Source: Rhodobacterales bacterium LSUCC0387 (GTDB taxonomy: Bacteria; Pseudomonadota; Alphaproteobacteria; Rhodobacterales; Rhodobacteraceae). Taken from it: a stretch of DNA of 64,000 nt. Positions 46,266 to 55,516 of the stretch are shown here, piece after piece (the first letter of the stretch is position 1; each line of letters starts with the position of its first letter). Location of the stretch: positions 1,303,501-1,367,500 of the forward strand of contig WVSR01000001.1 in assembly GCA_015689775.1 (NCBI GenBank), written 5' to 3'. The translations under genes and the position numbers were made by a program. Below the pieces are notes generated by a model. That model saw only the letters and a program-made list of their open reading frames with translations. It was not told where the DNA came from and did no database searches.

Positions 46266-46832
46266 ATGTCAGCAGATGAATTCGAACTTGATCTAGATGA
46301 TCTGACCCGCCGTATGGAGGGCGCAATTTCCGCCCTAAAAACGGAATTCGCCTCTTTGCGCACAGGCCGCGCCTCCGCCACGATGCTAGAACCTGTTATG
46401 GTCGAGGCATATGGCCAGATGACCCCCGTCAATCAGGTGGGCACTGTGAACGTGCCCGAGCCGCGCATGGTCACAATCAATGTGTGGGACAAGGCAATGG
46501 TCGGCAAGGTGGAAAAGGCCATTCGTGAATCGGGCTTGGGTATTAATCCACAGGTCAACGGCACGATCATTATGCTGCCGATCCCTGAATTAAACGAAGA
46601 ACGCCGCCGCGAATTGACCAAAGTTGCCGCGCAATATGCCGAACACGCCCGTGTGGCCGTGCGCAATTTGCGCCGTGACGGGATGGATCAGATCAAAAAA
46701 GCCAAATCAACGGGCCTCAGTGAAGATGAACAGAAATTCTGGGAGGCCGAAGTGCAACAGTTGACCGATAGTTTTATCGCCAAAGTTGACGCGGCGCTTG
46801 AGGGCAAGCAAGCCGAGATTATGCAGGTCTAG
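46266..46832 (+). CDS. frr: Ribosome recycling factor
   Basis: 188-aa protein that splits post-termination ribosomes with EF-G. Family features are the N-terminal helix with [45 protein letters not shown], and [27 protein letters not shown] of the three-helix bundle. GAGGAGTGAGGC upstream gives a good ribosome-binding site. Standard position after pyrH (69-bp gap). Confidence 0.97.
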   Translation: MSADEFELDLDDLTRRMEGAISALKTEFASLRTGRASATMLEPVMVEAYGQMTPVNQVGTVNVPEPRMVTINVWDKAMVGKVEKAIRESGLGINPQVNGTIIMLPIPELNEERRRELTKVAAQYAEHARVAVRNLRRDGMDQIKKAKSTGLSEDEQKFWEAEVQQLTDSFIAKVDAALEGKQAEIMQV

Positions 46833-46856
46833 GCGAAGCAAAAAGGGGATACGCGG

Positions 46857-47567
46857 ATGAGCCGAAGCAATCCTGCCCATGTCGCCATTATAATGGATGG
46901 CAATGGTCGTTGGGCAAAGATGCGCGGCCGCCCGCGTCTTGTTGGTCATCATGTGGGCGCTGCGCGGGTCAAGGAAATTGCGCGAGTCTGCCCCGATTTG
47001 GGTGTGAAATACCTGACGATTTTCGCCTTTTCGACCGAAAATTGGAAACGCACCCAGACCGAAGTTGCGGGCCTCATGCGACTGTTTCGGCGTTATCTGG
47101 CCAGCGAAACTACGGCTTTGATCAAGGCAGGAGTGCGGGTGCGTTTTATCGGGGATCGCGTGCGCCTTGAGCCGTCCTTGGTCGAGATGATGGATAATCT
47201 CGAATTGATGAGCGCTGAAAATGACAAGCTGCATTTGACTGTCGCCCTGAATTACGGCGGGCGAGATGAGGTGAGCCGCGCCGCCAAGCGTTTGGCCCAT
47301 GATGTAGCAGCGGGAAAAATCAAACCCTCCGATATTGATGATGAAACCTTACCTAAATATCTCGACACCTATGTGTTGCCTGATCCTGATCTGGTTATCC
47401 GCACATCGGGCGAGGCGCGCATTTCAAACTTTCTTTTGTGGCAATCGGCCTATTCCGAATATGAATTCGTCAACACACTTTGGCCCGATTTTACCGCCCA
47501 AGAATTTGCAGAAATACTTGCCCGCTATGGCCTGCGCGACCGCCGTTTTGGTGGGGTCACTGCGTGA
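46857..47567 (+). CDS. uppS: Isoprenyl (undecaprenyl) diphosphate synthase
   Basis: 236-aa cis-prenyltransferase making the lipid carrier for peptidoglycan and O-antigen. HVAIIMDGNGRWAK contains the Mg-binding D14. TIFAFSTENWKR, VALNYGGRDEV and RTSGEARISNFLLWQSAYSE are conserved. It follows frr by 24 bp. Its TGA stop overlaps the GTG start of cdsA. Confidence 0.96.
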   Translation: MSRSNPAHVAIIMDGNGRWAKMRGRPRLVGHHVGAARVKEIARVCPDLGVKYLTIFAFSTENWKRTQTEVAGLMRLFRRYLASETTALIKAGVRVRFIGDRVRLEPSLVEMMDNLELMSAENDKLHLTVALNYGGRDEVSRAAKRLAHDVAAGKIKPSDIDDETLPKYLDTYVLPDPDLVIRTSGEARISNFLLWQSAYSEYEFVNTLWPDFTAQEFAEILARYGLRDRRFGGVTA

Positions 47568-48349
47568 GCGATCAACCAAGCTTGTTTTCTGATTTCTGGC
47601 CGCGAATGATCACAGGGCTTTTGATGGCTGTGACGGGTCTCTATGCGGTTTGGTTGGGCGGCCCCATTTATGTTGCCATGATTTTCCTGATTGCAGGGAT
47701 TTTGATCTGGGAATTGGCCGTCATGTTGGGCGCCTCGCTGATGTGCTCTGCGGGTCTTGGTGCAGGGATGATTGCCTGTCTTTATGTGGCCCATATTCTG
47801 CCACCTGCCTATACGCTGCCTACTTTGTTTTTGCCTGCCTTTCTTGGCCTTGTCTTGCTGCAAGAGCGGCCCGAGAAATATATGCCTTTCGCGCTGTTGA
47901 TCAGCTTCGCCGCCTATGGCCTTTTGGCACATCGCGAGACCTTTGGCTTTGTCTGGATGACGTGGCTCGTTTTGGTTGTGGTAGTAACCGATATTGCGGG
48001 CTATCTCGTTGGCCGTCTTGTGGGCGGGCCGAAATTTTGGCCGCGTGTCAGCCCAAAGAAAACATGGTCTGGAACGATTGCAGGCTGGCTTGGCGCGGGC
48101 TGTGTTGGGGGTGCCTATATGACCCAAACTGAAGCAGGCGCGGGGATTATTGCAATCTCGGTCGCCTTGGCCTTTGCCAGCCAGATAGGCGATTTGGCGG
48201 AAAGCGCCATTAAGCGCCATGTTGGGGTCAAGGACAGCTCACGATTATTGCCTGGACATGGCGGTGTTTTCGATCGTTTTGATGGTATGATTGGCGCTGC
48301 GGCTTTGCTACTCTTGGTTGAAAGCTTGACAAGCTTCCCACCGCAATAA
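47564..48349 (+). CDS. cdsA: Phosphatidate cytidylyltransferase
   Basis: 261-aa membrane enzyme making CDP-diacylglycerol for phospholipid synthesis. Multiple membrane segments are followed by the C-terminal CDS signature SRLLPGHGGVFDRFDGMIGAA, with SPKKTWSG and QIGDLAESAIKRHVG before it. The start is inferred as GTG 47564 (GTGA overlap with uppS), giving an N-terminus of normal length. A longer frame inside uppS is rejected. Confidence 0.93.
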   Translation: MSDQPSLFSDFWPRMITGLLMAVTGLYAVWLGGPIYVAMIFLIAGILIWELAVMLGASLMCSAGLGAGMIACLYVAHILPPAYTLPTLFLPAFLGLVLLQERPEKYMPFALLISFAAYGLLAHRETFGFVWMTWLVLVVVVTDIAGYLVGRLVGGPKFWPRVSPKKTWSGTIAGWLGAGCVGGAYMTQTEAGAGIIAISVALAFASQIGDLAESAIKRHVGVKDSSRLLPGHGGVFDRFDGMIGAAALLLLVESLTSFPPQ

Positions 48350-48364
48350 GGGAAAATTGCTGCG

Positions 48365-49543
48365 ATGCGCCGTATCAGTATTTTTGGGGCCACTGGCTCC
48401 ATTGGGCAAAATACCCTCGATTTAATCGCGCGCGCCCCTGATGCCTATAGGGTTGTCGCGCTTTCTGGTGGGGCCAATATCGACCAATTGGCGCATGATG
48501 CCATCGCGCATCGTGCTGAAATTGCCGTGACGGCCTATGAAGATCGGCTTCCTGATCTGAAAGCTGCACTTGCAGGTACGGGGGTTGAGGCCGCCGCAGG
48601 CGAGGCCGCGTTGATCGAGGCCGCATCGCGCCCTGCCGATTGGGTGATGTCGGCAATTGTAGGGGCGGCGGGCATCGCACCTGGATTTGCGGCGCTGGAA
48701 CACGGGTCAACGCTGGCCTTGGCAAATAAGGAAAGCTTGGTCGCGGCGGGGCAGCTGCTTTTGGCAACGGCCGCATCCCATGGCGCGCGGATCTTGCCGG
48801 TAGACAGCGAACATTCCGCCGTATTTCAAGCCCTTGTTGGGGAAGATATCGTCGAAGTTGAACGTATTATCATCACGGCCTCTGGGGGCGGGTTGCGGCA
48901 TTGGCCGCTTGAGAAACTCGCCCATGCCACACCCGAAGATGCGGGGGCGCATCCGAATTGGGATATGGGGCATCGGATTACAATTGACAGTGCGTCAATG
49001 TTTAATAAGGCACTAGAACTCATTGAAACGCGTGAATATTTTGGAATTTCGCCTGCTCAGATAGAGACGATCATCCATCCACAATCCTTGATCCATGCTT
49101 TAGTCGGATTTCGCGATGGTGCGTTGATGGCCCATCTTGGCTCGCCGGATATGCGCCATGCTATTGGCTATGCCTTATATTGGCCAAAGCGTCAGGATCT
49201 TCCTGTCGCGCGGCTTGATCTAGCGCAGATTGCGCAGTTGCAATTCGAGGCCCCAGATTTGGCGCGTTTTCCTGCCTTGCGCCTTGCCCGCGATGTGATG
49301 AGGATTCGCGGCGGTTCAGGGGCGGTTTTCAACGCCGCCAAGGAAGTTGCGCTGGACGCGTTTCTGGCGCGTGAGATTGGATTTATGGACATGACCGCGG
49401 TTGTCGAAGAAACGCTTGCTTCGCTTTCCAAGGAATTAACCCTGTCAAATCCACTTGAATCCCTTGCAGATGTTCTCTCGACGAACCATCTCGCTAGGGT
49501 GCGGGCGCGTTCAGTGATTTCTGCGCGGATCAAAAAGACATAA
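48365..49543 (+). CDS. dxr: 1-deoxy-D-xylulose 5-phosphate reductoisomerase
   Basis: 392-aa NADPH enzyme forming MEP, the committed step of the non-mevalonate isoprenoid pathway. The NADPH motif GATGSIG is at 8-14. LALANKESLVAAG, PVDSEHSAVFQAL (metal ligands), TASGGGLRHWPLE (substrate loop) and NWDMGHRITIDSASMFNKALELIE are conserved. Isoprenoid precursors made here also feed UppS two genes upstream. Confidence 0.97.
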   Translation: MRRISIFGATGSIGQNTLDLIARAPDAYRVVALSGGANIDQLAHDAIAHRAEIAVTAYEDRLPDLKAALAGTGVEAAAGEAALIEAASRPADWVMSAIVGAAGIAPGFAALEHGSTLALANKESLVAAGQLLLATAASHGARILPVDSEHSAVFQALVGEDIVEVERIIITASGGGLRHWPLEKLAHATPEDAGAHPNWDMGHRITIDSASMFNKALELIETREYFGISPAQIETIIHPQSLIHALVGFRDGALMAHLGSPDMRHAIGYALYWPKRQDLPVARLDLAQIAQLQFEAPDLARFPALRLARDVMRIRGGSGAVFNAAKEVALDAFLAREIGFMDMTAVVEETLASLSKELTLSNPLESLADVLSTNHLARVRARSVISARIKKT

Positions 49544-49558
49544 AATACAGGGCAAGTG

Positions 49559-50890
49559 ATGGATTTTTTCCCCCAATTCGGCAGTTTTGCATTTACGATG
49601 TTGGCCTTTATTGCGGCGATTTCAATCATCGTAGCGATCCATGAATATGGTCATTACATTGTCGGGCGGTGGTCTGGTATCCGTGCTGATGTGTTTTCCA
49701 TCGGGTTTGGGCCCGTCCTGCTATCACGCCAAGATCGACGTGGCACGCAATGGCAAATCGCGGCTTTGCCGTTTGGCGGTTATGTCAAATTCGCAGGGGA
49801 TGCCAATGCGGCCTCTGTTGGGGCTGATGAGGCTGTCACGCCTGCGCGCAACACGATGCATGGCGCCCCCCTTTGGGCGCGCGCGGCAACAGTTGTGGCA
49901 GGCCCGCTGTTCAATTTCATCCTGTCCATTGCGATTTTCGCGGGCGTGGTCTTGGTCTCTGGCCAAGCAACCGAGGAGCCGCGCGTGGGGGCGCCGCGTG
50001 CCCTTCCGCTGAGTTATCAGTCGCTTGAGGCGGGTGATCTAATCCTTGCGCTTCAGGGGCAGGAAATCGAAAGTTTTTCGGCGCTTTTGCAAGTCGCCTC
50101 TGACCTGCCGCCTAGTCCGCGTGTGAGCTACGAAGTGCTTCGCGAAGATCGTGCCATTTTGGTTGAGGCATCGGCACCGCTGCCGCCTGTCGTTGATGGC
50201 GTTCAGCCGCAATCCGCCGCCATGGAGGCGGGATTGCGCGAGGGCGATGTAATCTTGGCCGTCAATGGCGCGGATATTTGGAGTTTTTCACAGCTGCGCG
50301 CGGCGGTTGATAAGGCCGAGGGTGCGCCGATTGATTTGACGCTTTGGCGTGCAAATGACACGCAAGAGGGGCAAGAAATCGCTGTGACCTTGTCGCCGCG
50401 GCGCACCGATTTGCCCGTGGCATCGGGCGGGTTTGAAACGCGCTATTTGATCGGCGTCACGGGGGGGGTGCTGTTCATTCCACAAACTGAGGCATTGGGC
50501 GCCTTGGCCGCGCTATACTATGGGGTGTCGCAAACAGGGTTCATCGTTACCTCATCACTATCGGGGCTTTGGCATATGATCACAGGGGCGATTTCGACGT
50601 GTAATCTGCAAGGCCCCGTGAGTATTGCTGAAACCTCAGGTGCCGCTGCCGCGCAAGGGATTGCGAGCTTTATCTGGCTGATTGCGGTTCTCTCCACCGC
50701 GGTTGGTTTGATGAACCTTTTCCCGATCCCTATTTTGGACGGTGGGCATTTGATGCTTTACGCCTTTGAGGCAGTTGCAGGGCGCAAACCGCCTGAAATG
50801 TTCATGCGTGTTTTTATGACGGTTGGGTTAACCCTGATCATGGGGTTGATGGTGTTTGCGGTGTTCAATGATGTTCTGCTCTGCCCCTAA
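49559..50890 (+). CDS. rseP: RIP zinc metalloprotease RseP
   Basis: 443-aa site-2-type intramembrane protease. Zinc-binding HEYGH is at 28-32 in TM1, with FGPVL and RGTQWQIAALPFGGYVKF near it. Two PDZ domains occupy the periplasmic middle (about 115-300, second around VQPQSAAMEAGLREGDVILAVNG). The third zinc ligand is in NLFPIPILDGGHL. It degrades anti-sigma factors and remnant signal peptides. ATG 49559 is chosen; a GTG immediately before it is alternative. Last gene before a 352-bp gap. Confidence 0.95.
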   Translation: MDFFPQFGSFAFTMLAFIAAISIIVAIHEYGHYIVGRWSGIRADVFSIGFGPVLLSRQDRRGTQWQIAALPFGGYVKFAGDANAASVGADEAVTPARNTMHGAPLWARAATVVAGPLFNFILSIAIFAGVVLVSGQATEEPRVGAPRALPLSYQSLEAGDLILALQGQEIESFSALLQVASDLPPSPRVSYEVLREDRAILVEASAPLPPVVDGVQPQSAAMEAGLREGDVILAVNGADIWSFSQLRAAVDKAEGAPIDLTLWRANDTQEGQEIAVTLSPRRTDLPVASGGFETRYLIGVTGGVLFIPQTEALGALAALYYGVSQTGFIVTSSLSGLWHMITGAISTCNLQGPVSIAETSGAAAAQGIASFIWLIAVLSTAVGLMNLFPIPILDGGHLMLYAFEAVAGRKPPEMFMRVFMTVGLTLIMGLMVFAVFNDVLLCP

Positions 50891-51136
50891 GGCTGGCCGC
50901 TGAGTTCCCCTTAATTCGTCCCAATTCTGCCCAACTGTCTTGAGTATTCGCGGAATTGTGTTTCACATATTCGAGGATTAAGGGCTGATCAAATTTCTAC
51001 AGTGTCAAGTGTCTTGTCCCAGCTATCTGTTGGCGATTCTTGGGGATAGTATTTTCGGCCCCAGTATCGTCGTTTTGGCTTTGCGTTTTGAGTTGATGCT
51101 TGCACTGATTGTGCAAAGCTAACACCGCAACGCCGA

Positions 51137-51159
51137 AAAGGGCGTAAGTTCCGCCCTTT
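51137..51159 (+). terminator. Probable weak terminator before bamA
   Basis: AAAGGGCG and CGCCCTTT pair perfectly (8 bp) over a 7-nt loop. The downstream T-content is poor, so termination may be partial. Confidence 0.45.
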
Positions 51160-51174
51160 CTTGCGCGCATTTTT

Positions 51175-51203
51175 TTGACATTGCCCCCCGTAATCGCTAG
51201 GGA
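51175..51203 (+). promoter_or_regulatory. Candidate bamA promoter
   Basis: Consensus TTGACA at 51175-51180, with a poor -10 (TAGGGA, 51198-51203) at 17-bp spacing. The strong -35 is the main evidence. Confidence 0.45.
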
Positions 51204-51242
51204 TGCTGTAGGATTTGCCAAAGCAAAAAAGGCGGGCGCAGA

Positions 51243-53549
51243 ATGTCGCGTGAATCAAACAATCGCAAATATCTCAGCGGGCTGATAACAGCTTCGGTTT
51301 TGGCGATAGGTATGGCCCTATCAGGGCTTGCGGTTGCGCAGGATATTGCGCTGGACGCGATTGTGATTGACGGAAATAACCGTATTGAGGAGGCAACCAT
51401 CCTCTCATACGCAGGCATCGAGCCAGGCGGCACAATTACAGCGGGCCAAGCCAATGACGCCTTGCGCCGTCTTCAGGATACAGGCCTGTTTGAAACGGTC
51501 GATTTGCGCCTAGAAGGCAACACTGTGTTTGTCGAGGTGCAAGAATACCCCACGATCAACGAGATCAGCATCGAAGGGAATAATCTTCTTGATGATGATG
51601 TCCTGTCAGGCTTGCTGACATCTCAGCCGCGCCGCGTCTACAGTCCCGCCATCGCCGAGGCCGATGCGCAGGCCATCTTGAATGCCTATCGCCAGACAGG
51701 CCGTCTGAGTGCAACGGTGACCCCGCAGATCATCCGCCGCAGCGACAACCGCGTTGATCTGGCGTTTGAAATCACAGAAGGCCGTGTGGTGGAAACCGAA
51801 AGCATCACTTTTGTCGGCAACCGCGCTTTTTCAGACCGCCGTTTGCGCCGCGTTCTGCAATCCACCCAAGCGGGGTTTTTCCGTACGATTATCAGCCGCG
51901 ATACATTCGTGGCGGATAGACTGGCGTTTGATCAACAGCTTTTGACCGATTTCTACCGTGATCGAGGCTATGTTGATTTTGAAGTGCAATCTGTCACATC
52001 GGAACTTGCCCGTGCGCGGGACGGGTTCTTTGTGACTTTTAACATTTTTGAAGGACAAAGCTTTTCCTTCGGTGCATTAACCGCAAACAGCGATTTGCCC
52101 GAAGTGAATGTCGAAGAATTCCAAGCCGCAATTGACCTAGACGAGGGCGTAACCTATTCGCCGCGTCTGGTGGATCGCACGATTTCGCGGCTTGAAAATC
52201 TGGCGACTGAGCAGGGGTTGCGCTTCATCCGTGTTGAGCCGCGGATCACCCGAAATGACGAAGATCTCACCTTGGATGTGGAATTTGCCATTGTCCGCGG
52301 CCCGCGTATTTTCGTAGAGCGGATTGATATTGAGGGCAACGCAACCACGCTTGACCGCGTTGTGCGGCGTCAATTCGATATGGTCGAGGGGGATCCGTTT
52401 GATCCACGCGAAATTCGCCAAGCGGCGGAACGGATCCGTGCTCTGAATTTCTTCTCAAATGTTGACGTGAATGCGCGCGAAGGCATAGGTAGCGATCAGG
52501 TGATCGTGGATGTGAATGTCGAAGAAACGCCAACGGGCACGCTTGGCTTCTCTGTCAATTATTCGACCGATGTTGGCACAGGGCTTGCGGTTCAGTTTAA
52601 CGAACACAATTGGCGCGGGCGGGGTCAGACAGTGGGTCTGTCCTTTGACACAACCTCTGGCTCGCGATCCTTGCGGGTGAATTTCATCGAACCTGCCTAT
52701 TTGCGCCGTGATTTGGAATTGGCTCTGTCGGTTTTCAGCAGTTCGACCGACCAACAAAATTCGACCTATGACACCAACGAAGTGGGTGTCAGCGGTGCGC
52801 TGGAATTCCCTGTGAGTGAATATGGCCGTTTGCGCCCCTCCTTGCGGATCGCACAGCAAGAATTGACCAATGTTCCGACCACATCATCGGATATATTGCG
52901 GCGCGAAGCGGGCACCTTTGACGGGAGCTCGATCGGTTTCGGCTATATTTACGATACGCGAGGCGTAGGGCTTGATCCAACCTCAGGCGTATTGGTGCGC
53001 GCTAATGCCGAATTGGGGGGCTTGGGTAACGATCAATTACTGCGCACCAGCGCGCTTGTCCAGGGTGAAACAACGGCCTTCCGTGAAGAGGTCTCCTTGC
53101 GTGCTGCGTTCGAGCTTGGCTCGGTGAATATGCTCGATGGCAATAGCCGCGTTACGGATCGTTTCTTCCTCGGGTCGCGCCAAATGCGTGGTTTTGATGC
53201 GGGCGGGATCGGGCCTCGGGATCGCAATTCTGCGAACCAAGACGCGCTTGGCGGTAACCAATTCGCCGTTGCGCGTTTCGAAGCAGGCTTCCCCATTGGT
53301 GTGCCCGCCGAATATGGCATTTCAGGCGGCGTCTTTTATGACGTTGGCACGCTTTGGGGCTTGGATGACGTCTTGGGCACAGGTGGCAACCTAGTTGACG
53401 ATGACAGCTATCTGCGCAGCACGATTGGGTTCTCAATCTTCTGGGATACGCAAATCGGCCCGCTGCGTTTTAACTTCTCGCGTCCTGTCTCGAATGAATC
53501 CTATGATCGCACCCGTAACTTTGACTTTACGGTTGAGGCGCGCTTCTGA
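51243..53549 (+). CDS. bamA: Outer-membrane protein assembly factor BamA
   Basis: 768-aa Omp85 protein inserting beta-barrel proteins into the outer membrane. A signal peptide (about 1-33, ending GLAVAQ) is followed by five POTRA repeats (about 34-430; e.g. VIDGNNRIEEATILSYAGI, ITFVGNRAFSDRRLRRVL, IDIEGNATTLDRVVRRQF) and a 16-strand barrel. The barrel holds FLGSRQMRGFDAGGIGPRD (the conserved loop-6 RGF motif) and ends in aromatic F, the barrel C-terminal signal. It overlaps ompH by one base (TGATG). Confidence 0.97.
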   Translation: MSRESNNRKYLSGLITASVLAIGMALSGLAVAQDIALDAIVIDGNNRIEEATILSYAGIEPGGTITAGQANDALRRLQDTGLFETVDLRLEGNTVFVEVQEYPTINEISIEGNNLLDDDVLSGLLTSQPRRVYSPAIAEADAQAILNAYRQTGRLSATVTPQIIRRSDNRVDLAFEITEGRVVETESITFVGNRAFSDRRLRRVLQSTQAGFFRTIISRDTFVADRLAFDQQLLTDFYRDRGYVDFEVQSVTSELARARDGFFVTFNIFEGQSFSFGALTANSDLPEVNVEEFQAAIDLDEGVTYSPRLVDRTISRLENLATEQGLRFIRVEPRITRNDEDLTLDVEFAIVRGPRIFVERIDIEGNATTLDRVVRRQFDMVEGDPFDPREIRQAAERIRALNFFSNVDVNAREGIGSDQVIVDVNVEETPTGTLGFSVNYSTDVGTGLAVQFNEHNWRGRGQTVGLSFDTTSGSRSLRVNFIEPAYLRRDLELALSVFSSSTDQQNSTYDTNEVGVSGALEFPVSEYGRLRPSLRIAQQELTNVPTTSSDILRREAGTFDGSSIGFGYIYDTRGVGLDPTSGVLVRANAELGGLGNDQLLRTSALVQGETTAFREEVSLRAAFELGSVNMLDGNSRVTDRFFLGSRQMRGFDAGGIGPRDRNSANQDALGGNQFAVARFEAGFPIGVPAEYGISGGVFYDVGTLWGLDDVLGTGGNLVDDDSYLRSTIGFSIFWDTQIGPLRFNFSRPVSNESYDRTRNFDFTVEARF

Positions 53550-54142
53550 TGCCTTTGCGCGCTTGGCTGCGCGTGGGTGGATGTACCCTTGTGCTTGCCA
53601 TGCATGGGGCAGGGGTTAGAGCGCAAGATATTACCGTTCAACCACCGCAAGCACCCGCACAAGTGTTGCTGATTGATCAAGATCGCCTGTTTTCTGGGTC
53701 GGTCTTTGGTCAGGCAGTCGCAGGAGTGATTGATCGCGTGGGGCGTGACCTTTCGGCACAGAACCGTGAGATTGAAGATGTCCTGACCCAAGAAGAACAA
53801 CAGCTGACCGAATTGCGCAGAAGCGTCAGCATCGAGGACTTCCGCCTACGTGCCGCAGAATTTGACGCCCGCGTCGTTGAAATCCGCAGTGAGCAAGACG
53901 CGAAAAACCGCGCGCTTGGCGCCTATGCAGACGCGGCGCGCCAGCGGTTCCTTGGGATTATGGGGCCAATTCTTATTGATCTGGTGCAGCGCAGCGGGGC
54001 TGAGGTACTGATGGATCGCCGCGCTGTGATCTTTGCCCGAGATGATATTGATATCACCGATGAGGCGATTGCCGCGATTAATGCGGCGTTGGCAGATCGC
54101 ATTGATGCGATCCTAGCCGAGTTACCTGAACCTCAGCTTTGA
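53549..54142 (+). CDS. OmpH/Skp-family periplasmic chaperone
   Basis: 197-aa protein with a signal peptide (about 1-25, ending GVRAQ). The OmpH core starts VLLIDQDRLFSGSVFGQAVA, followed by a long charged helical region (about 65-125, NREIEDVLTQEEQQLTELRR) forming the coiled-coil tentacle. Skp-like proteins keep outer-membrane proteins soluble until BamA takes them. The start overlaps the bamA stop, implying coupling. A terminator follows, so no lpx/fabZ genes are cotranscribed, unlike many relatives. Confidence 0.88.
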   Translation: MPLRAWLRVGGCTLVLAMHGAGVRAQDITVQPPQAPAQVLLIDQDRLFSGSVFGQAVAGVIDRVGRDLSAQNREIEDVLTQEEQQLTELRRSVSIEDFRLRAAEFDARVVEIRSEQDAKNRALGAYADAARQRFLGIMGPILIDLVQRSGAEVLMDRRAVIFARDDIDITDEAIAAINAALADRIDAILAELPEPQL

Positions 54143-54156
54143 AGCGTGGTTTTGAT

Positions 54157-54206
54157 GCGCCCGCGCAGCCCAAGGGGGCCCCTTCGCTTCGCGGGCGCTG
54201 TTTTTT
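54157..54206. terminator. Terminator between convergent ompH and livM
   Basis: GCGCCCGCG (54157-54165) pairs with CGCGGGCGC (54190-54198), with a further GGGGCCCC-type palindrome in the loop and a TTTTTT tract right after. It serves ompH; no comparable T-tract is visible for the opposite strand. Confidence 0.8.
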
Positions 54207-55516
54207 CAGCGTTCTGGCAAGAGGCCACGCGGGCTGAAGCGTAAGACCAACAGCAGGATTAGGCCCATGGTCAAAAGGCGCATATGCGCGGCGGCATCCA
54301 TAAGATGATCTTTCAGCCATCCTTCGGCCATGCCCGCAGTGATCCCCTGCAACAGCAACAGACCCAAAGGTTCCACCTGAATCCAGAACCACCAGATCAA
54401 GAAGCCGCCCAAGACCGCACCAATATTGTTGCCTGATCCACCCACAATCACCATCACCCAGATCAGGAAGGTAAAGCGCAGCGGTTGATAGGTGCTTGGC
54501 ACAAGTTGGCTGTCCAACGTGGTCATCATTGCGCCTGCAAGGCCACAAACGGCCGAGCCAAGGATAAAAATCTGCAAATGCCGCGCCGTGACATTTTTTC
54601 CCATCGCGGCGGCAGAAACCTCGTTGTCGCGAATGGCGCGGATCATCCGCCCCCAAGGCGAGTTGAGCGCACGCTGTGTCAGCCAGATCAGAGCAATCAG
54701 AACGATTGAGAATAACACCGCATAGGCCAGCTTGACCGTGATGGAGGAGGCTGTGACAGGATCAGCGCCTAATCCTTGCATCGCGCCAACAAAGGCTTGG
54801 TTGGCTTGTAGGTCGACTTCGTAAGGCACAGGGCGGGGCAGGCCGATTACGTTTTTCACGCCACGCGCCAACCAATCTTCGTTCTTCAGGATGTAGATGA
54901 TGATCTCAGCCACACCCAAAGTGGCAATCGCCAGATAATCCGACCGCAGACCAAGCGCGGTTTTCCCGATGATCCATGCAGCCCCTGCGGCAAGCAGCCC
55001 ACCCACAGGCCATGCCAGGATGATGGGCAAACCAAGGCCCCCGATGTTGCCCGTCAGGGCAGGGTCAATGGCCTCAACCGTGGCCACGGCAGGGTCAAAT
55101 ACCGCGCGGAAGATGAAAAAGCCCGCAATTAACAAGCCCGCCATCGCAAGACCCCGCAACTTGTGGCCTTTCATCTTGCCCCATAGTGCAATCGCGGCGG
55201 CGATGGTTGCGCCGCCCATCAATAGTGCAAGTAAGATTTGCCATCCGCTTGTGGCCCCCCATGCCCCCTCAACAGGGTCAGAGGCCACCAAAACAGCCGC
55301 CAAGCCGCCAAGCGCGGTAAAGCCCATAACACCCACGTTAAAGAGGCCCGCATAGCCCCATTGGATATTCACACCAAGCGCCATGATGGCCGAGATCAGG
55401 CCCATGTTCAGAATAGACAGCGCCGTGTTCCATGATTGAACAAAGCCTGTGCCGATATAAAGCACAGCCACTAACGCAAAGAGAAATGCCGCCTTGCGAT
55501 CCAGTGTCAGGTTCAT
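54206..55516 (-). CDS. livM: Branched-chain amino-acid ABC transporter permease LivM
   Basis: 436-aa inner-membrane permease with about ten hydrophobic helices. The core motif includes IMALGVNIQWGYAGLFNVGVMGFTALGG, SDYLAIATLGVAEI and GRMIRAIRDNEVSAAAMGKNVTARHLQ (ATPase-docking loop), then LAGAMMTTLDSQLVP. It is longer than the classical LivM because of extra N-terminal helices. It overlaps livH by four bases. It pairs with LivH as the channel for leucine/isoleucine/valine or related amino acids. Confidence 0.92.
   Translation of the reverse strand: MNLTLDRKAAFLFALVAVLYIGTGFVQSWNTALSILNMGLISAIMALGVNIQWGYAGLFNVGVMGFTALGGLAAVLVASDPVEGAWGATSGWQILLALLMGGATIAAAIALWGKMKGHKLRGLAMAGLLIAGFFIFRAVFDPAVATVEAIDPALTGNIGGLGLPIILAWPVGGLLAAGAAWIIGKTALGLRSDYLAIATLGVAEIIIYILKNEDWLARGVKNVIGLPRPVPYEVDLQANQAFVGAMQGLGADPVTASSITVKLAYAVLFSIVLIALIWLTQRALNSPWGRMIRAIRDNEVSAAAMGKNVTARHLQIFILGSAVCGLAGAMMTTLDSQLVPSTYQPLRFTFLIWVMVIVGGSGNNIGAVLGGFLIWWFWIQVEPLGLLLLQGITAGMAEGWLKDHLMDAAAHMRLLTMGLILLLVLRFSPRGLLPER

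Larger units (their letters stand above)
50891..51242. other. 352-bp intergenic region between rseP and bamA
   Basis: No gene seen. It contains a perfect inverted repeat TTGCAC-TGATT-GTGCAA (51100-51116), a terminator-like hairpin (51137-51159) and a perfect -35 (TTGACA, 51175-51180). This separates bamA-ompH transcriptionally from the upstream cluster. Confidence 0.7.
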
